A stretch of 64,000 nucleotides of DNA from Trichopria drosophilae (taxonomy: Eukaryota > Arthropoda > Insecta > Hymenoptera > Diapriidae). The translations under genes were made by a program, and so were the position numbers. The stretch's first letter is position 1. Each line of letters begins with the position of its first letter. Shown piece after piece: positions 52,401-55,870 of this stretch. The notes below the pieces were generated by a model that saw only the letters and a list, made by a program, of their open reading frames with translations, was not told the origin of the DNA and searched no databases. The stretch is from the NCBI GenBank assembly GCA_030407085.1, contig CM059583.1, forward strand, positions 21,736,001-21,800,000. The letters are read 5' to 3'.

Positions 52401-55230
52401 ATTTCGAAGCGAAACAAAAGACAGTGGTAAAATCAACGCGAAATGATTTAAAAGACAATAAACTTTCTTAACGACTTTAATATTAAATAGCTCAGGCAAC
52501 CTGAAAGCCGCCATTCAAATAGCGCATCCCGAAGGGATTAAAGCGATTAAGTCATTAAACTAGGAGTTCGTAAAGGGGCACACTAGTGTCGTAGGCAAAA
52601 TATGAATGTCCAATTCCTGAATGATTTATATGGCAGGAGCGTTCTAAGCTATTCCGGGCGAGGAGCAGCATTTCTACCGCACGGATGCGGAATGCGGAAT
52701 GTGAAGCTCGATATTATGCGAGAGCTGGGCATTTGCGCCACACGTAACATTTGCATGACAAGACTGCACACGGGGGCAGAACAATCGATCTGCGGTTTGA
52801 CGCCTGAACTCGGATGCCGCCTAGTGAATTAACCCGAAATTATAGAGCCGACAATAAACCGCAGAGGCAAGTTTGCCGATGGCGTAAATCAGACCGTTCT
52901 ATTGCCTCGAGCCACGCCCGTCCGGGTCGCGATATATCCATGTATATCATATCGGCACTCTGCCCACTATTGTTTCGCCACTCGGCCCCTTCTCTTCATC
53001 CCGCTAGATCCATGCATAATTTTTGTTGTAAACGACTTTTGCCCGTAATTTCCAAAAATATGATCAGCTATCTCCAATGAAAGCTTCCAGTACAAGAGAA
53101 TATTACTGCAAATATCAACAGTTCCAAACAAAAATTCAGATTTTCCTATTTTTATCTTCCTCAGTGCTTATATTTTTTGTGGATTTCTTGTGGTGGAAAT
53201 TGAAACATTGCCAATCGTAATCGCACGTTTGCATGTTATCGCCGGCGATGGTCGACGTCGATTTACATATCGCCAATTTCAAATTAATACGCCCTTTTTG
53301 AAATGGAGATTTCGAACAGGGTGCACGTCGGATACCAGAATTATTTTCTATATCATCGCGGCACAATGGCGCTATTGACGTTTCGAATTTTGTAATGCTG
53401 CCTGCACAAATTAAACCGCATCCTCGTCCTGAATGCGGTGCGGCAGTATTTAATTAACGCCGCAATTGTGATGGCTGCGCCATTAATTCCCTGGGCGAGA
53501 GCCCTTGATGAACGTGATAATAGCTTTTGTTCCATGGAACAAGTAACTGGGCCTGTACTTAAAATATGCCAACAATAACTGGTTGAAAAAATATGCGTAG
53601 ATATTGTATCAAGAGATGTTTCTACCAAAACATGACTGAAATGCAGTTAGAGTGTGCATTTGTAATGAGAGAAACCAAGGTTTTATTTGAATGCCTCTTA
53701 AATTGTATTTTGTTACGTTTCGATTTCTGATAAGTCATAATGAAATCAACATGAATAATTACGTGTAAAATTACCATCCATGATTTGTTCGATGTTCATG
53801 CAATATTTTAAAAACATTTTCAAAATTATCAAGCTCCGGTCATTGGATATGGAAATCTTTGAATGGAGTAATGCAGTGAGTAAAAAAGTGTCTCCATTAT
53901 ATGTAAGGTGTATTGAAAAGAAGACGGAAATGTTAGCACACTTCATGTGTGAGTATTCTGTTTTAATACAAATATGCACAAAATATCCGCAGTCTCTCCA
54001 GAGACGAATAAATGGAAAGCGAAGCAAAACAGCCATAATATCTGTACTATTCTGGGAGTTGTATCCAAGATCTGATGAAATTAAAACCAATAATAAAAGC
54101 AAAGCACATGGGAGTGTCCTGCCCTAATACAGACATAGAACTTAGATCAATGTATGAGCTTCTCAAAATAAAGTTAGTCGTCCAATTGAACTTTGAATGA
54201 ATACCAGAAATATCATGTTAATAACCAAGTGTGTTAAATTATGAGGGATTGAATTAAGACTTGTATTAGAAAGTAGTATATCCAACAAGGGAGAATAGGA
54301 GTTGCAGACTCATGCGGACTACTTGAGGATCGGTCCTCAAACAAGATAAATTTCAATACTTTTTTTTTTAAGTTTGCATCATATTGTGCAACATTTTTAT
54401 AACTGCAATTTTGAATGCACCAATTAAATTTGAAAGATGTTTAACTCAAATTCATAATCAGCAAACTAAGACCGCTGCAGATGTCAGGTCCGAACAAAAG
54501 CCATTAGGGTACATTTCAAATGTTTAAATCTTGACCTTTAATTACTTATCAGTGATCATAAAACAACTAAATATCACGTAATTAACGTTTCCCCGCAAGT
54601 GTACACATTTAAAAGTTATGAATTAAATGAAAATCTTTGACTGGTTCAGGATTTCTTCGATTTGATTATTTCGGCTAAAGGTGCAAGCTTCTACATTGAC
54701 GCATTATTACAGAATTGTAACACATCACCTGTCACGTGATCAAAACCTAGAAAAAACCAGGGTTGTTAAATCAGATTTTCTTAAAATCTGGATGTAATGG
54801 TAATTTTTTGCATACTTTAACTTGACGATTATTCGAAATGATAAAATTTCAATTTGCCACATCTTTTCATTCAATCAAAATAATGCGAATTTTAAAAATG
54901 AGAGACAACTTTTCAACTAAGTTTCTCTTTAACATTCGTTCCTGTAAAGTTGGTTAGCGAACGTTAAAATATCCTCTTACCTCCCAGGCGTAGCTCAGCC
55001 GTCGCTTGTACCATCTCATAATCGTTTTTAGCGAAGCACTGGTACATCCCCTTGTCATCTCGCGTGATGGAGGAGATGTGGAGGGTCGTTCCACCTTTCC
55101 CGGTGATTTTAGTCCTACCCGAAGTGCCTTCTCTTAGCGGCAGAGCGTCCTTAGCCCAGGATATGGTTGGGGTTGGCTGGCCAGTAACGGAGCATTCGAA
55201 TTCCGTGTCCTTTCCAAGATCCACAGTTAC
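7307..55230 (-). CDS. Dscam2: Dscam2-like cell-adhesion receptor, partial gene (Ig4 to cytoplasmic tail)
   Basis: Dscam proteins are single-pass homophilic adhesion receptors that mediate self-recognition, repulsion and layer-specific wiring of neurites. Exons, 5' to 3' on the minus strand: 55230-54981, 51222-51078, 50099-49837, 48559-48398, 41727-41446 or 39166-38819, 34465-34160, 31149-30850, 28175-28044, 27752-27613, 27501-27338, 26447-26233, 22829-22236, 21932-21663, 18252-17798, 16568-16295, 12200-12042, 7461-7307. All junctions have AG/GT borders and matching phases, and the sum is 1422 codons with the shorter Ig7 exon or 1444 with the longer. The order Ig4-9, FnIII1-4, Ig10, FnIII5-6, TM, tail is diagnostic of Dscam. 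Two Ig7 exons point to Dscam2 rather than Dscam1, 3 or 4. The 5' exons (signal peptide, Ig1-3) and the 3' end are missing from the window. Family assignment is very secure; paralogue assignment is an inference. Confidence 0.93.
7462..7906. other. Start of the intron between the two tail exons
   Basis: Intronic, AT-rich and without a recognisable element. It includes the acceptor region of the second cytoplasmic exon. Confidence 0.6.
7907..8445. repeat. Foldback repeat centred near 8177
   Basis: Left and right halves are imperfect reverse complements for more than 200 bp, for example TTTGTTAAACAACTTTTATT near 8008 against its counterpart near 8346, and CGAGAAAAAGATTGTC against its mate in the right arm. 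Divergence suggests an old insertion. No coding content. Confidence 0.65.
8446..10512. other. AT-rich intron with a weak foldback at 8918-9160
   Basis: Non-coding. Within it, about 8918-8985 and 9095-9160 are approximate reverse complements (AATATTTTCTGTAGAAGTTA against a mate ending GACAATATT), possibly an old MITE. Nothing else recognisable. Confidence 0.45.
10513..11393. repeat. Large foldback element with about 275-bp arms
   Basis: The arm at about 10513-10790 is matched in reverse complement by about 11120-11393. The best part shares CCACGAAAACTCC(G/A)GCTCA, AAAATGTCAA and TTTTTCAATTAAAAAAAAAAA. The loop (10790-11120) is non-coding. The overlapping open frames are AT-rich and meaningless. 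It is a non-autonomous element or a duplicated inverted segment in the intron between the tail exons. Confidence 0.78.
11394..12041. other. AT-rich intron upstream of the tail exons
   Basis: No element or coding potential recognised apart from the donor of the first cytoplasmic exon at its right edge. Confidence 0.55.
12042..12200 (-). CDS. Dscam2: Dscam2 exon: first cytoplasmic exon
   Basis: 159 nt, phase 1 in and out. Acceptor TTAATAACATAG before GGCCTTTGATG, donor GTAACA after AGGATACCAG. Joined to the transmembrane exon (C+GG gives Arg) it reads [39 protein letters not shown] and [13 protein letters not shown]. The [13 protein letters not shown] and [12 protein letters not shown] stretches are typical of insect Dscam2-type tails and differ from the Dscam1 tail. 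The YATV tyrosine motif could be a phosphorylation or adaptor-binding site (inference). The acceptor pyrimidine tract is weak, so the exact 5' border is slightly less certain than the rest. Confidence 0.88.
12475..12706 (-). mobile_element. tRNA-derived SINE
   Basis: On the minus strand the head (12706-12640) starts GGCTTCGTGGCTCAGGCGGT, with a polymerase III A box TGGCTCAGGCGG (12688-12699) and a B box GTTCGATCC (12646-12654), as in a tRNA gene. The T-arm and acceptor stems do not pair properly, so it is not a working tRNA. A tRNA-unrelated body of about 165 bp follows. It is inserted in the intron between the transmembrane and first tail exons, in the same orientation as Dscam2. The 3' end is approximate. 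Confidence 0.72.
13507..13799. mobile_element. MITE with 19-bp perfect ends and AAGTAGTAACAG core
   Basis: The ends TAATTGAGTGCCCGGATGC (13507-13525) and its exact reverse complement (13781-13799) bound 293 bp. Inner arms also match, including CGTAAGTAGTAACAG and GGTCTGACT on both sides. No coding content. The TAATT/AATTA outermost bases may include the target site. Confidence 0.85.
14375..14718. mobile_element. Foldback MITE with about 130-bp arms
   Basis: The left arm shares with the reverse complement of the right arm ATGTCATGTG(C/T)AAGAAA, CAACTAG, the stretch ending in GAATTGGT/TAATTGGT, and ATATTTGAGGTTT. Ends contain CGGACC and a run of A. Non-coding interior of about 90 bp. Confidence 0.78.
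14719..16294. other. AT-rich intron
   Basis: No coding potential on either strand beyond short chance frames, and no clear repeats. It is the 5' part of the intron after the transmembrane exon. Confidence 0.55.
16295..16568 (-). CDS. Dscam2: Dscam2 exon: end of FnIII-6, juxtamembrane stalk and transmembrane helix
   Basis: 274 nt, phase 0 in and phase 1 out. The acceptor CATTTATTCCCGGACAG before GTACAAAAG was chosen because it gives [18 protein letters not shown], exactly the strand spacing of fly Dscam; other AG sites upstream break phase or add residues. It then reads [20 protein letters not shown], a short stalk ([20 protein letters not shown]), and one hydrophobic segment [20 protein letters not shown] followed by YCFRK. 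The basic stop-transfer end (RKR across the junction) marks the cytoplasmic side. Donor is GTAAGT. The membrane segment is a direct reading; type I topology follows from the family. Confidence 0.95.
16901..17258. repeat. AAGTAGTAACAG hairpin element, type 1 (copy A)
   Basis: Two long arms meet at a core TATAAGTAGTAACAG ... CTATTACTACTTATA at about 17088-17140. They extend through AAAATGCAGTGATATAAGTA and its mate, with the outer left end GGAGGATATCC. The right arm stops short of the matching outer end, where copy B begins at GGAGGATGCC. Copy A together with B forms a composite that recurs inverted at 29596-30285. Confidence 0.8.
17259..17670. repeat. AAGTAGTAACAG hairpin element, type 2 (copy B)
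   Basis: A near-complete palindrome of about 412 bp. It starts GGAGGATGCCCACGA and ends TCGTGGGCATCCTCC, with CCCTCGAGATGGAACCTCCGA in both arms and the core TCTAAGTAGTAACAG ... ATTACTACTGAA near 17437-17495. Arms are about 190-200 bp. It lies 127 bp from the donor of the FnIII-5/6 exon; with copy A it makes up over 60 percent of that 1229-nt intron. Confidence 0.85.
17798..18252 (-). CDS. Dscam2: Dscam2 exon: FnIII-5 and first half of FnIII-6
   Basis: 455 nt, phase 1 in and phase 0 out. Acceptor AAATCACTTTTTTCAG before TCCCGCCATC, donor GTAATT after ATATTGAA. FnIII-5 starts [20 protein letters not shown], then [19 protein letters not shown] and [12 protein letters not shown], and shows [20 protein letters not shown]. 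FnIII-6 starts after [19 protein letters not shown] and has [20 protein letters not shown] and WTLVSNNIE. The DGG..I.GY.LHYK.EFG.WE and W.DGGCP..F.+EYK signatures are those of Dscam FnIII-5 and -6. A palindromic repeat begins 127 nt beyond the donor. Confidence 0.95.
18649..19429. mobile_element. Nested foldback MITEs
   Basis: Outer arms (18649-18795 and about 19300-19429) match in reverse complement, sharing ATCCTGACGTGATGG and a GTGGATCTTATAG-type motif, with ends like ATTACACAGGACC. Inside lies a related second palindrome (about 18821-19095) with GAATCAGAGGTAGTGGATCC and a matching right arm ending GGTCCTGTGTAAT. A third related single arm lies at 19125-19210. Non-coding. Confidence 0.78.
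20013..20255. mobile_element. MITE with 22-bp inverted ends
   Basis: TTGGATGCAAAAACAACCTA (20019 on) is mirrored by TAGGTTGTTTTTGCACGCAA (to 20249), with one mismatch. The interior is AT-rich and non-coding. It lies in the intron between Ig10 and FnIII-5. Confidence 0.72.
20256..21662. other. AT-rich intron
   Basis: No coding exon or clear element seen between the MITE and the Ig10 exon. Confidence 0.5.
21663..21932 (-). CDS. Dscam2: Dscam2 exon: Ig10
   Basis: 270 nt, phase 1 in and out. Acceptor TTGATTTTCCAATAG before TTCGAGCTG, donor GTAACT after GTGCAAG. It encodes the lone Ig domain that sits between FnIII-4 and FnIII-5 in all Dscams. It starts [20 protein letters not shown], has the B-strand Cys in [38 protein letters not shown] and the F-strand Cys in [10 protein letters not shown], and ends HRLTVQ. 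The SF..... W+.DV.LPC..VG.P.P..TW pattern is specific for this position in the protein. Confidence 0.95.
22236..22829 (-). CDS. Dscam2: Dscam2 exon: FnIII-3 and FnIII-4
   Basis: The largest exon, 594 nt, phase 1 in and out. Acceptor AAATTTCTTTGCAG before TACCCAGTAG, donor GTCAGTG after AGCGAAG. FnIII-3 starts [20 protein letters not shown], has the Trp in [18 protein letters not shown] and ends [20 protein letters not shown]. FnIII-4 follows at [19 protein letters not shown], has [19 protein letters not shown] and ends [20 protein letters not shown]. Both carry the hydrophobic-core Trp and the Tyr of the F strand. It codes at clearly higher G+C than the flanking introns. The plus strand also shows a long open frame here, which is a shadow of this exon. 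Confidence 0.96.
22830..26232. other. Long intron between FnIII-2 and FnIII-3 with one palindrome
   Basis: AT-rich and non-coding. At 24141-24281 a short palindromic repeat has GTCGCAAGCG and CGCTTGCGAC arms. A minus-strand open frame at 25400-25639 (79 codons) has no family I recognise and no splice context. Confidence 0.5.
26233..26447 (-). CDS. Dscam2: Dscam2 exon: FnIII-2, second half
   Basis: 215 nt, phase 2 in and phase 1 out. Acceptor ACGTTTTCAATACAG before ACTGCCATCG, donor GTAATT after GAGGATG. It reads [58 protein letters not shown] and [37 protein letters not shown] is the F-G strand signature of Dscam FnIII-2. The C'-E stretch ([18 protein letters not shown]) is longer than in fly Dscam1 and looks lineage-specific. 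An intervening cryptic donor or intron cannot be excluded, but the frame is open throughout. Confidence 0.91.
26627..26804. mobile_element. Short MITE with CCCCAGATAGC ends
   Basis: 178 bp bounded by CCCCAGATAGCAGAATAAAA and the inverse ending TTCAGCTATCTGGGG. TGCGTCAAATTATGACG and TTAATTTGACGCA are also mirrored inside. It sits in the 890-nt intron that splits FnIII-2. Confidence 0.82.
27338..27501 (-). CDS. Dscam2: Dscam2 exon: FnIII-2, first half
   Basis: 164 nt, phase 0 in and phase 2 out. Acceptor ATTTTCTGTTTCAG before ACTTTAGAAG, donor GTTATT after GAGCAAAG (a non-optimal donor lacking A at +3). It encodes [20 protein letters not shown], then [20 protein letters not shown] with the B-strand Trp, and [15 protein letters not shown]. 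The W.PP....[12 protein letters not shown] signature is that of the second FnIII repeat of Dscam. The junction codon AG+A gives Arg with the next exon. Confidence 0.93.
27613..27752 (-). CDS. Dscam2: Dscam2 exon: FnIII-1, second half
   Basis: 140 nt, phase 1 in and phase 0 out. Acceptor TTTTGATTTTTCAG before AAGTTTGG, donor GTGAGT after AGCGAC. It encodes [20 protein letters not shown], then [20 protein letters not shown] with the conserved Tyr of the F strand, ending RSQSSD. It completes the first FnIII domain begun in the previous exon, with the usual L.P...Y.FR..A.N..G signature of the family. The intron behind it is only 111 nt, one of the shortest in the gene. Confidence 0.93.
28044..28175 (-). 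CDS. Dscam2: Dscam2 exon: FnIII-1, first half
   Basis: 132 nt, phase 1 in and out. Acceptor ATGATTATTTCAG before AACCTCCCG, donor GTACGT after GAATCAG. It encodes the A to C strands of the first fibronectin type III domain: [19 protein letters not shown], with the B-strand Trp in [16 protein letters not shown] and the C strand [10 protein letters not shown]. The split codon from Ig9 gives Glu, reproducing the family's Ig9-FnIII1 linker (VQE-P). The downstream junction makes Glu again (G+AA), reading TES-EVWHDH. Confidence 0.93.
28176..29209. other. AT-rich intron
   Basis: No coding exon or element recognised in this 1 kb between FnIII-1 and the hairpin cluster. Confidence 0.5.
29210..29470. 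repeat. AAGTAGTAACAG hairpin element, type 1 (copy C)
   Basis: The core TCTAAGTAGTAACAGTCCG ... GCACTGTTACTACATACAT near 29295-29345 is flanked by arms with ATTTTACATAGGAAAATGCA and the mirrored GCAATTTCCTATGTAAAATC. The outer ends are degraded. Confidence 0.78.
29596..30013. repeat. AAGTAGTAACAG hairpin element, type 2 (copy D)
   Basis: It starts GAGGATGCCCACGAGTATAA and ends ACTCGTGAGCATCCTCC, with about 190-bp arms. The core CATAAGTAGTAACAGTTCG is matched by a mutated mate (CTATAAATACTGAA). Same family as copy B. It is followed directly by copy E, with the same junction as between A and B but in the opposite orientation. Confidence 0.84.
30014..30286. repeat. AAGTAGTAACAG hairpin element, type 1 (copy E)
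   Basis: The core TATAAGTAGTAACAGCCAGT ... GGACTGTTACTACTTATA (about 30135-30198) has arms with ATTTTACATAGGAAAATG. It corresponds to the reverse complement of copy A over its length, including the loop GTCCGGTGCG. The right end runs into copy F without its own terminus. Confidence 0.8.
30287..30598. repeat. AAGTAGTAACAG hairpin element, type 2, truncated (copy F)
   Basis: Lacks the outer part of the left arm but keeps the right arm ending TACTCGTGGGCATCTTCC. The core reads TAAGTACTAACAG, one base changed, paired with CTATTACTACTGAA. It ends about 250 nt downstream of the Ig9 donor. Confidence 0.78.
30850..31149 (-). CDS. Dscam2: Dscam2 exon: Ig9
   Basis: 300 nt, phase 1 in and out. Acceptor TTAATTTCAAG before CACCAGCAC, donor GTACGT after ATACAAG. 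It encodes a full Ig domain starting [18 protein letters not shown]. The B-strand Cys is in [16 protein letters not shown], the core Trp in VWRKAG and the F-strand Cys in [17 protein letters not shown]; it ends HLYIQ. The RCEAKG.P..W and C.A.NAYG motifs match Dscam Ig9. The acceptor pyrimidine tract is short and interrupted by A (TTAATTTCAAG), weaker than most in this gene. A hairpin repeat ends about 250 nt past its donor, inside the next intron. Confidence 0.94.
31583..32363. mobile_element. Foldback element with about 85-bp arms
   Basis: Arms 31583-31671 and 32278-32363 are reverse complements, sharing CATAAATTGTCGCCG, TTTTTAGCTA and ATATAAGTCC. The interior has a diverged tandem of about 120 bp (near 32035 and 32155), each copy carrying a CAAAATCGCGGATCCAATAT-type motif. 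It lies in the intron between Ig8 and Ig9. No coding region. Confidence 0.78.
32364..33700. other. AT-rich intron
   Basis: Nothing coding recognised. A short plus-strand open frame at 32754-32972 has no family match or splice context. Confidence 0.5.
33710..33850. repeat. Minimal AAGTAGTAACAG hairpin remnant
   Basis: CTAAGTAGTAACAGTC (33733 on) pairs with CGTTACTACTTA near 33774-33785 around a loop with TACTGCGAACAGA. The right flank retains a piece of the family's arm (a long T run followed by AAATTTTC). The rest of the element is lost. Confidence 0.65.
33864..33985. repeat. Short inverted and tandem repeats of GTCGGTTTTTTGACT type
   Basis: AAAACCGACAGTCAAAAAACC is mirrored by repeated GTCGGTTTTTTGACTGTCGG units. 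Similar units occur near 57680 and 58190. Probably a decayed tandem element. Confidence 0.65.
34160..34465 (-). CDS. Dscam2: Dscam2 exon: Ig8
   Basis: 306 nt, phase 1 in and out. Acceptor TCACGTATATACAG before TTCCCCCTC, donor GTAAGAC after GTCAATG. It encodes a full Ig domain starting [17 protein letters not shown]. The B-strand Cys is in [12 protein letters not shown], the Trp in [17 protein letters not shown] and the F-strand Cys in [17 protein letters not shown]; it ends YLTVN. PPRW, PGEYKD-like and YLCEA.NGIG.GLS are signatures of Dscam Ig8. It is the constant exon after the Ig7 pair. The upstream intron to the nearer Ig7 exon is 4353 nt and is full of simple tandem units. Confidence 0.95.
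34466..36393. other. AT-rich intron upstream of Ig8
   Basis: No coding exon, no clear inverted repeats. Stop codons are frequent in all frames. Confidence 0.5.
36402..36474. repeat. Short tandem repeat, CGCGACAAAATATC unit
   Basis: Four to five copies of a 14-17 bp unit built on ACAAAATATCCGCG, the copies differing by one to three bases in length. A related but inverted and looser motif is found at about 50710-50815. Confidence 0.8.
36600..37190. repeat. Palindromic field of degenerate 14-16 bp tandem units
   Basis: The left half repeats units such as GACATTCAAAAACCA and GACATTTAAAAAAC. The right half repeats the inverse, such as TGGTTTTTGAATGTC. The borders GTGCACCTCAAAACCCCGAC and TTTTTGAGGTGCACCC are themselves inverted. 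The left half is at least a two-fold repeat of a longer block starting GCGCCTCAAAATCCC or GCACCTCAAAACCCC. The whole can fold into a hairpin of several hundred bases. Non-coding. Confidence 0.8.
37191..38029. other. AT-rich intron
   Basis: No coding potential or repeat recognised. Confidence 0.5.
38030..38470. other. G+C-richer intron block 3' of the alternative Ig7 exons
   Basis: This block of about 440 bp stands out from its surroundings in base composition (GTGCGTCGGTGGCTGCGGCT, for example) but contains no exon with fitting splice sites. It lies 350 nt downstream of the second Ig7 exon. It could be conserved regulatory DNA or decayed foreign sequence; function unknown. Confidence 0.4.
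38819..39166 (-). CDS. Dscam2: Dscam2 alternative exon: Ig7, downstream version (10B-like)
   Basis: 348 nt, phase 1 in and out. Acceptor TTCTTATATTGCAG before TTCCGCC, donor GTAAAT after GTCCGTG. It encodes a second complete Ig7, starting [20 protein letters not shown], with [20 protein letters not shown] and the F strand [12 protein letters not shown], and ending ELVVR. It shares with the upstream exon the VPP..I..FSF start, EG.R..VTC, GDPP..I.W.KDG and NGNYTC-type motifs. It is 66 nt longer because the C'-D region carries a Ser/Gly-rich stretch ([20 protein letters not shown]). By position it matches fly exon 10B. Joining to Ig8 restores Val before PPRW. Confidence 0.92.
39167..40989. other. 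Intron between the two Ig7 exons
   Basis: Non-coding. Part of it (about 40260-40700) is less AT-rich and has short open frames on the minus strand (40303-40704) that show no Ig or other fold signature and no fitting splice sites. No third Ig7-like exon was found. Confidence 0.5.
40990..41180. repeat. AAGTAGTAACAG hairpin remnant between the alternative Ig7 exons
   Basis: TTAAGTAGTAACAGTC (41010 on) pairs with GACTGTTACTACTTAC (41051-41066) around a loop of about 26 nt. The right flank keeps family arm sequence (a CTTTTCCACGTTATAAAATA block and TTCCATCGCGAGG). It lies about 380-440 nt downstream of the upstream Ig7 exon in the transcript. Confidence 0.75.
41446..41727 (-). CDS. Dscam2: Dscam2 alternative exon: Ig7, upstream version (10A-like)
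   Basis: 282 nt, phase 1 in and out. Acceptor GTGTAATTTGCAG before TCCCGCC, donor GTACGA after GTCCATG. It encodes one complete Ig domain. It starts [20 protein letters not shown], then [20 protein letters not shown] with B-strand Cys and Trp, a C'-E region with [18 protein letters not shown], the F strand [12 protein letters not shown], and ends ALLLVH. The following intron is 2279 nt and leads to a second exon of the same kind. By position this is the counterpart of fly Dscam2 exon 10A. I infer that it is used instead of, not together with, the downstream one; the sequence alone cannot prove exclusivity. Confidence 0.92.
41728..43322. other. AT-rich intron upstream of Ig7
   Basis: No exon or clear element seen. 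Confidence 0.5.
43323..43535. mobile_element. MITE with TACACGGA ends
   Basis: 213 bp with imperfect inverted arms of about 60 bp. The ends TACACGGAAAAAAATT and AATTTTTGTCCGTGTA are mirrored, and GTGATAATCACAAA is matched by TTTGTGATTATCA. Non-coding. Confidence 0.78.
43536..45240. other. AT-rich intron
   Basis: No coding exon or clear element recognised. Confidence 0.5.
45241..45850. other. G+C-richer intron block
   Basis: About 600 bp with clearly higher G+C than the flanks, containing GAGAGAAAGAGAAAA and CCCAGCACTGGGCGCTCCTC. A 77-codon open frame at 45566-45799 lacks recognisable features. Candidate conserved non-coding DNA in the 6.7-kb intron before the Ig7 pair. Confidence 0.4.
45851..48397. 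other. AT-rich intron with a weak inverted repeat at 47491-47745
   Basis: Non-coding. CTGTTACTACTATA near 47518 and CAGTAGTAACAGATAA near 47706 form distant arms of about 40 bp and may be another relative of the AAGTAGTAACAG family. A (TA)n run occurs at about 47195. Confidence 0.5.
48398..48559 (-). CDS. Dscam2: Dscam2 exon: second half of Ig6
   Basis: 162 nt, phase 1 in and out. Acceptor CTTTTGGCTGCAG before ACGGCC, donor GTACGT after GTTAAAG. The split codon gives Asp, so the junction reads [16 protein letters not shown]. It contains [11 protein letters not shown] (E strand) and the F-strand Cys in [13 protein letters not shown], and it ends in RIDVK. It is the constant exon directly before the alternative Ig7 pair. 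Its terminal G completes a Val codon with either Ig7 exon (GTC or GTT), so both splice choices keep the reading frame. Confidence 0.94.
48560..49836. other. Intron splitting Ig6
   Basis: No coding exon. Open frames at 48441-48802 overlap the Ig6 exon on the other strand or read into the intron and are shadows. Confidence 0.55.
49837..50099 (-). CDS. Dscam2: Dscam2 exon: second half of Ig5 and first half of Ig6
   Basis: 263 nt, phase 2 in and phase 1 out. Acceptor TGCTCATCCAG before GTTCATGATC, donor GTAAGAG after GAAAAGG. It opens with [16 protein letters not shown], matching the Dscam Ig5 D-E strands. It gives the Ig5 F-strand Cys in [11 protein letters not shown] and the linker [11 protein letters not shown]. 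It then gives the Ig6 B-strand Cys in [11 protein letters not shown] and the Trp in ITWEK. The exon bridges two Ig domains, as in other Dscam genes where Ig5 and Ig6 share exons. Confidence 0.94.
50480..50820. repeat. Degenerate short repeats in the Ig5 intron
   Basis: The first part has loose repeats of the type CGTTTTAGCCCCGCCCTTTT. The second (about 50710-50815) repeats GTCCGTGATATTTTCTCGTG and TGTGATATTTATCA-like units, resembling an inverted form of the 36.4-kb tandem. Non-coding. Confidence 0.5.
51078..51222 (-). CDS. Dscam2: Dscam2 exon: first half of Ig5
   Basis: 145 nt, phase 1 in and phase 2 out. Acceptor GTTATATTCAG before ATGCGGCTCC, donor GTAAAC after AACGACAG. It encodes the A to C' strands of Ig5, starting [14 protein letters not shown], with the B-strand Cys in [13 protein letters not shown] and the Trp in FTWTLDG. 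The exon is too short for an ORF search but fits both neighbours exactly. The split codon at its 5' side becomes Asp (G+AT) and the one at its 3' side becomes Arg (AG+G). Splitting Ig5 after the C' strand is typical of Dscam genes. Confidence 0.93.
51223..52479. other. AT-rich intron between Ig4 and Ig5
   Basis: No exon or element recognised. Confidence 0.5.
52480..53580. other. G+C-richer intron block, candidate conserved non-coding DNA
   Basis: This 1.1-kb stretch in the 3.76-kb intron between Ig4 and Ig5 is visibly less AT-rich and has low simple-repeat content. It contains homeodomain-like cores (TTTAATTAAC at about 53448, CCATTAATTCCC at about 53483) and E-box-like words. Open frames here (for example 52602-52832, 52814-53080) show no domain signature and no exon fits. 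Enhancer-type conserved DNA is possible; this is an inference from composition only. Confidence 0.4.
53581..54980. other. AT-rich intron
   Basis: Two overlapping open frames of 115-118 codons on opposite strands (53746-54127) have no recognisable family and are probably chance. Nothing else seen. Confidence 0.45.
54981..55230 (-). CDS. Dscam2: Dscam2 exon: Ig4
   Basis: First recognisable exon, 250 nt, entering in phase 0 and leaving in phase 1. Acceptor is TTCGTCGCAG before GTAACTGTGG; donor is GTAAGAGG after CTGGGAG. It encodes most of an I-set Ig domain beginning [13 protein letters not shown]. It has the B-strand Cys (FEC), the core Trp (ISWAKD) and the F-strand DKGMYQC, followed by a G-strand ending [14 protein letters not shown] and AxAELxLGG are nearly the same as in Dscam Ig4. 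The exon before it, carrying the start of Ig4, is not visible in the 8.8 kb up to the window edge, so a very long upstream intron is inferred. Confidence 0.93.
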
Positions 55231-55455
55231 CTGCGACGAAAAATACTTCATACAAAATGTAATTCTGCGAACGTGCCATATTTGTTTCGAAAAGACTAAA
55301 ACTTGTTTCACATTTAAAAACTTGATTTCTATTAAATGTGAATAGTCAGGGCAATCTCAGAGAAGACTTCAGAAGATATCATGTTATCAGCAACTTATTA
55401 TCGAACAAAATTATTGACAAATAAGGTCTTAGATATTATGTTGAAGATGTCGGTG

Positions 55456-55870
55456 CTTTCAGAAGTAATTTTATGCGTGGAGTCCGAATCTAAAGTCGAA
55501 ATTGGCCCACCATGTCATGATTTTAAAATATTTTAGATTATGTATACGAAAAATTCACTTTTTTGCTACTTTCGAGGTTAAGACTGCGACTAAATCTGGT
55601 GGGTAACCTAAATCTTATAAGGTTATTGCGATAAATACTAAAAATTAAGAGGGCCGTAACTTTGTGAAAAAAAGGTAATGGAGTAATAGTTTATTTTGGT
55701 GGGTGTGAGTAGTACTGTGCATCTGTAAATAACATAAAATTTTATCGGGTTTTATACATAACTGCACAAAGAGCAAAAAAATTAACTTTTGGAGTACGTA
55801 ACCTCACATATCTTAAAATCCTGATATGATGGACCGATTCGGATTCCACGCTCAAAATTACTTCGGAAAT
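55456..55870. mobile_element. Foldback MITE with about 140-bp arms
   Basis: The left arm (TTCAGAAGTAATTTTATGCG, then GTGGAGTCCGAATC) is mirrored at 55830-55870 (GATTCGGATTCCACGC and AAAATTACTTCGGAA). Inner parts with ATGATTTTAAAATATTTTAG also match. A piece near 55820 (TCTTAAAATCCTGA) resembles the 19.3-kb nested MITE. Non-coding. Confidence 0.75.

Noticed and set aside
53746..54127. Overlapping 118- and 115-codon frames on opposite strands
   Set aside because: AT-rich, no family signature, one mirrors the other; probably chance frames in the intron.
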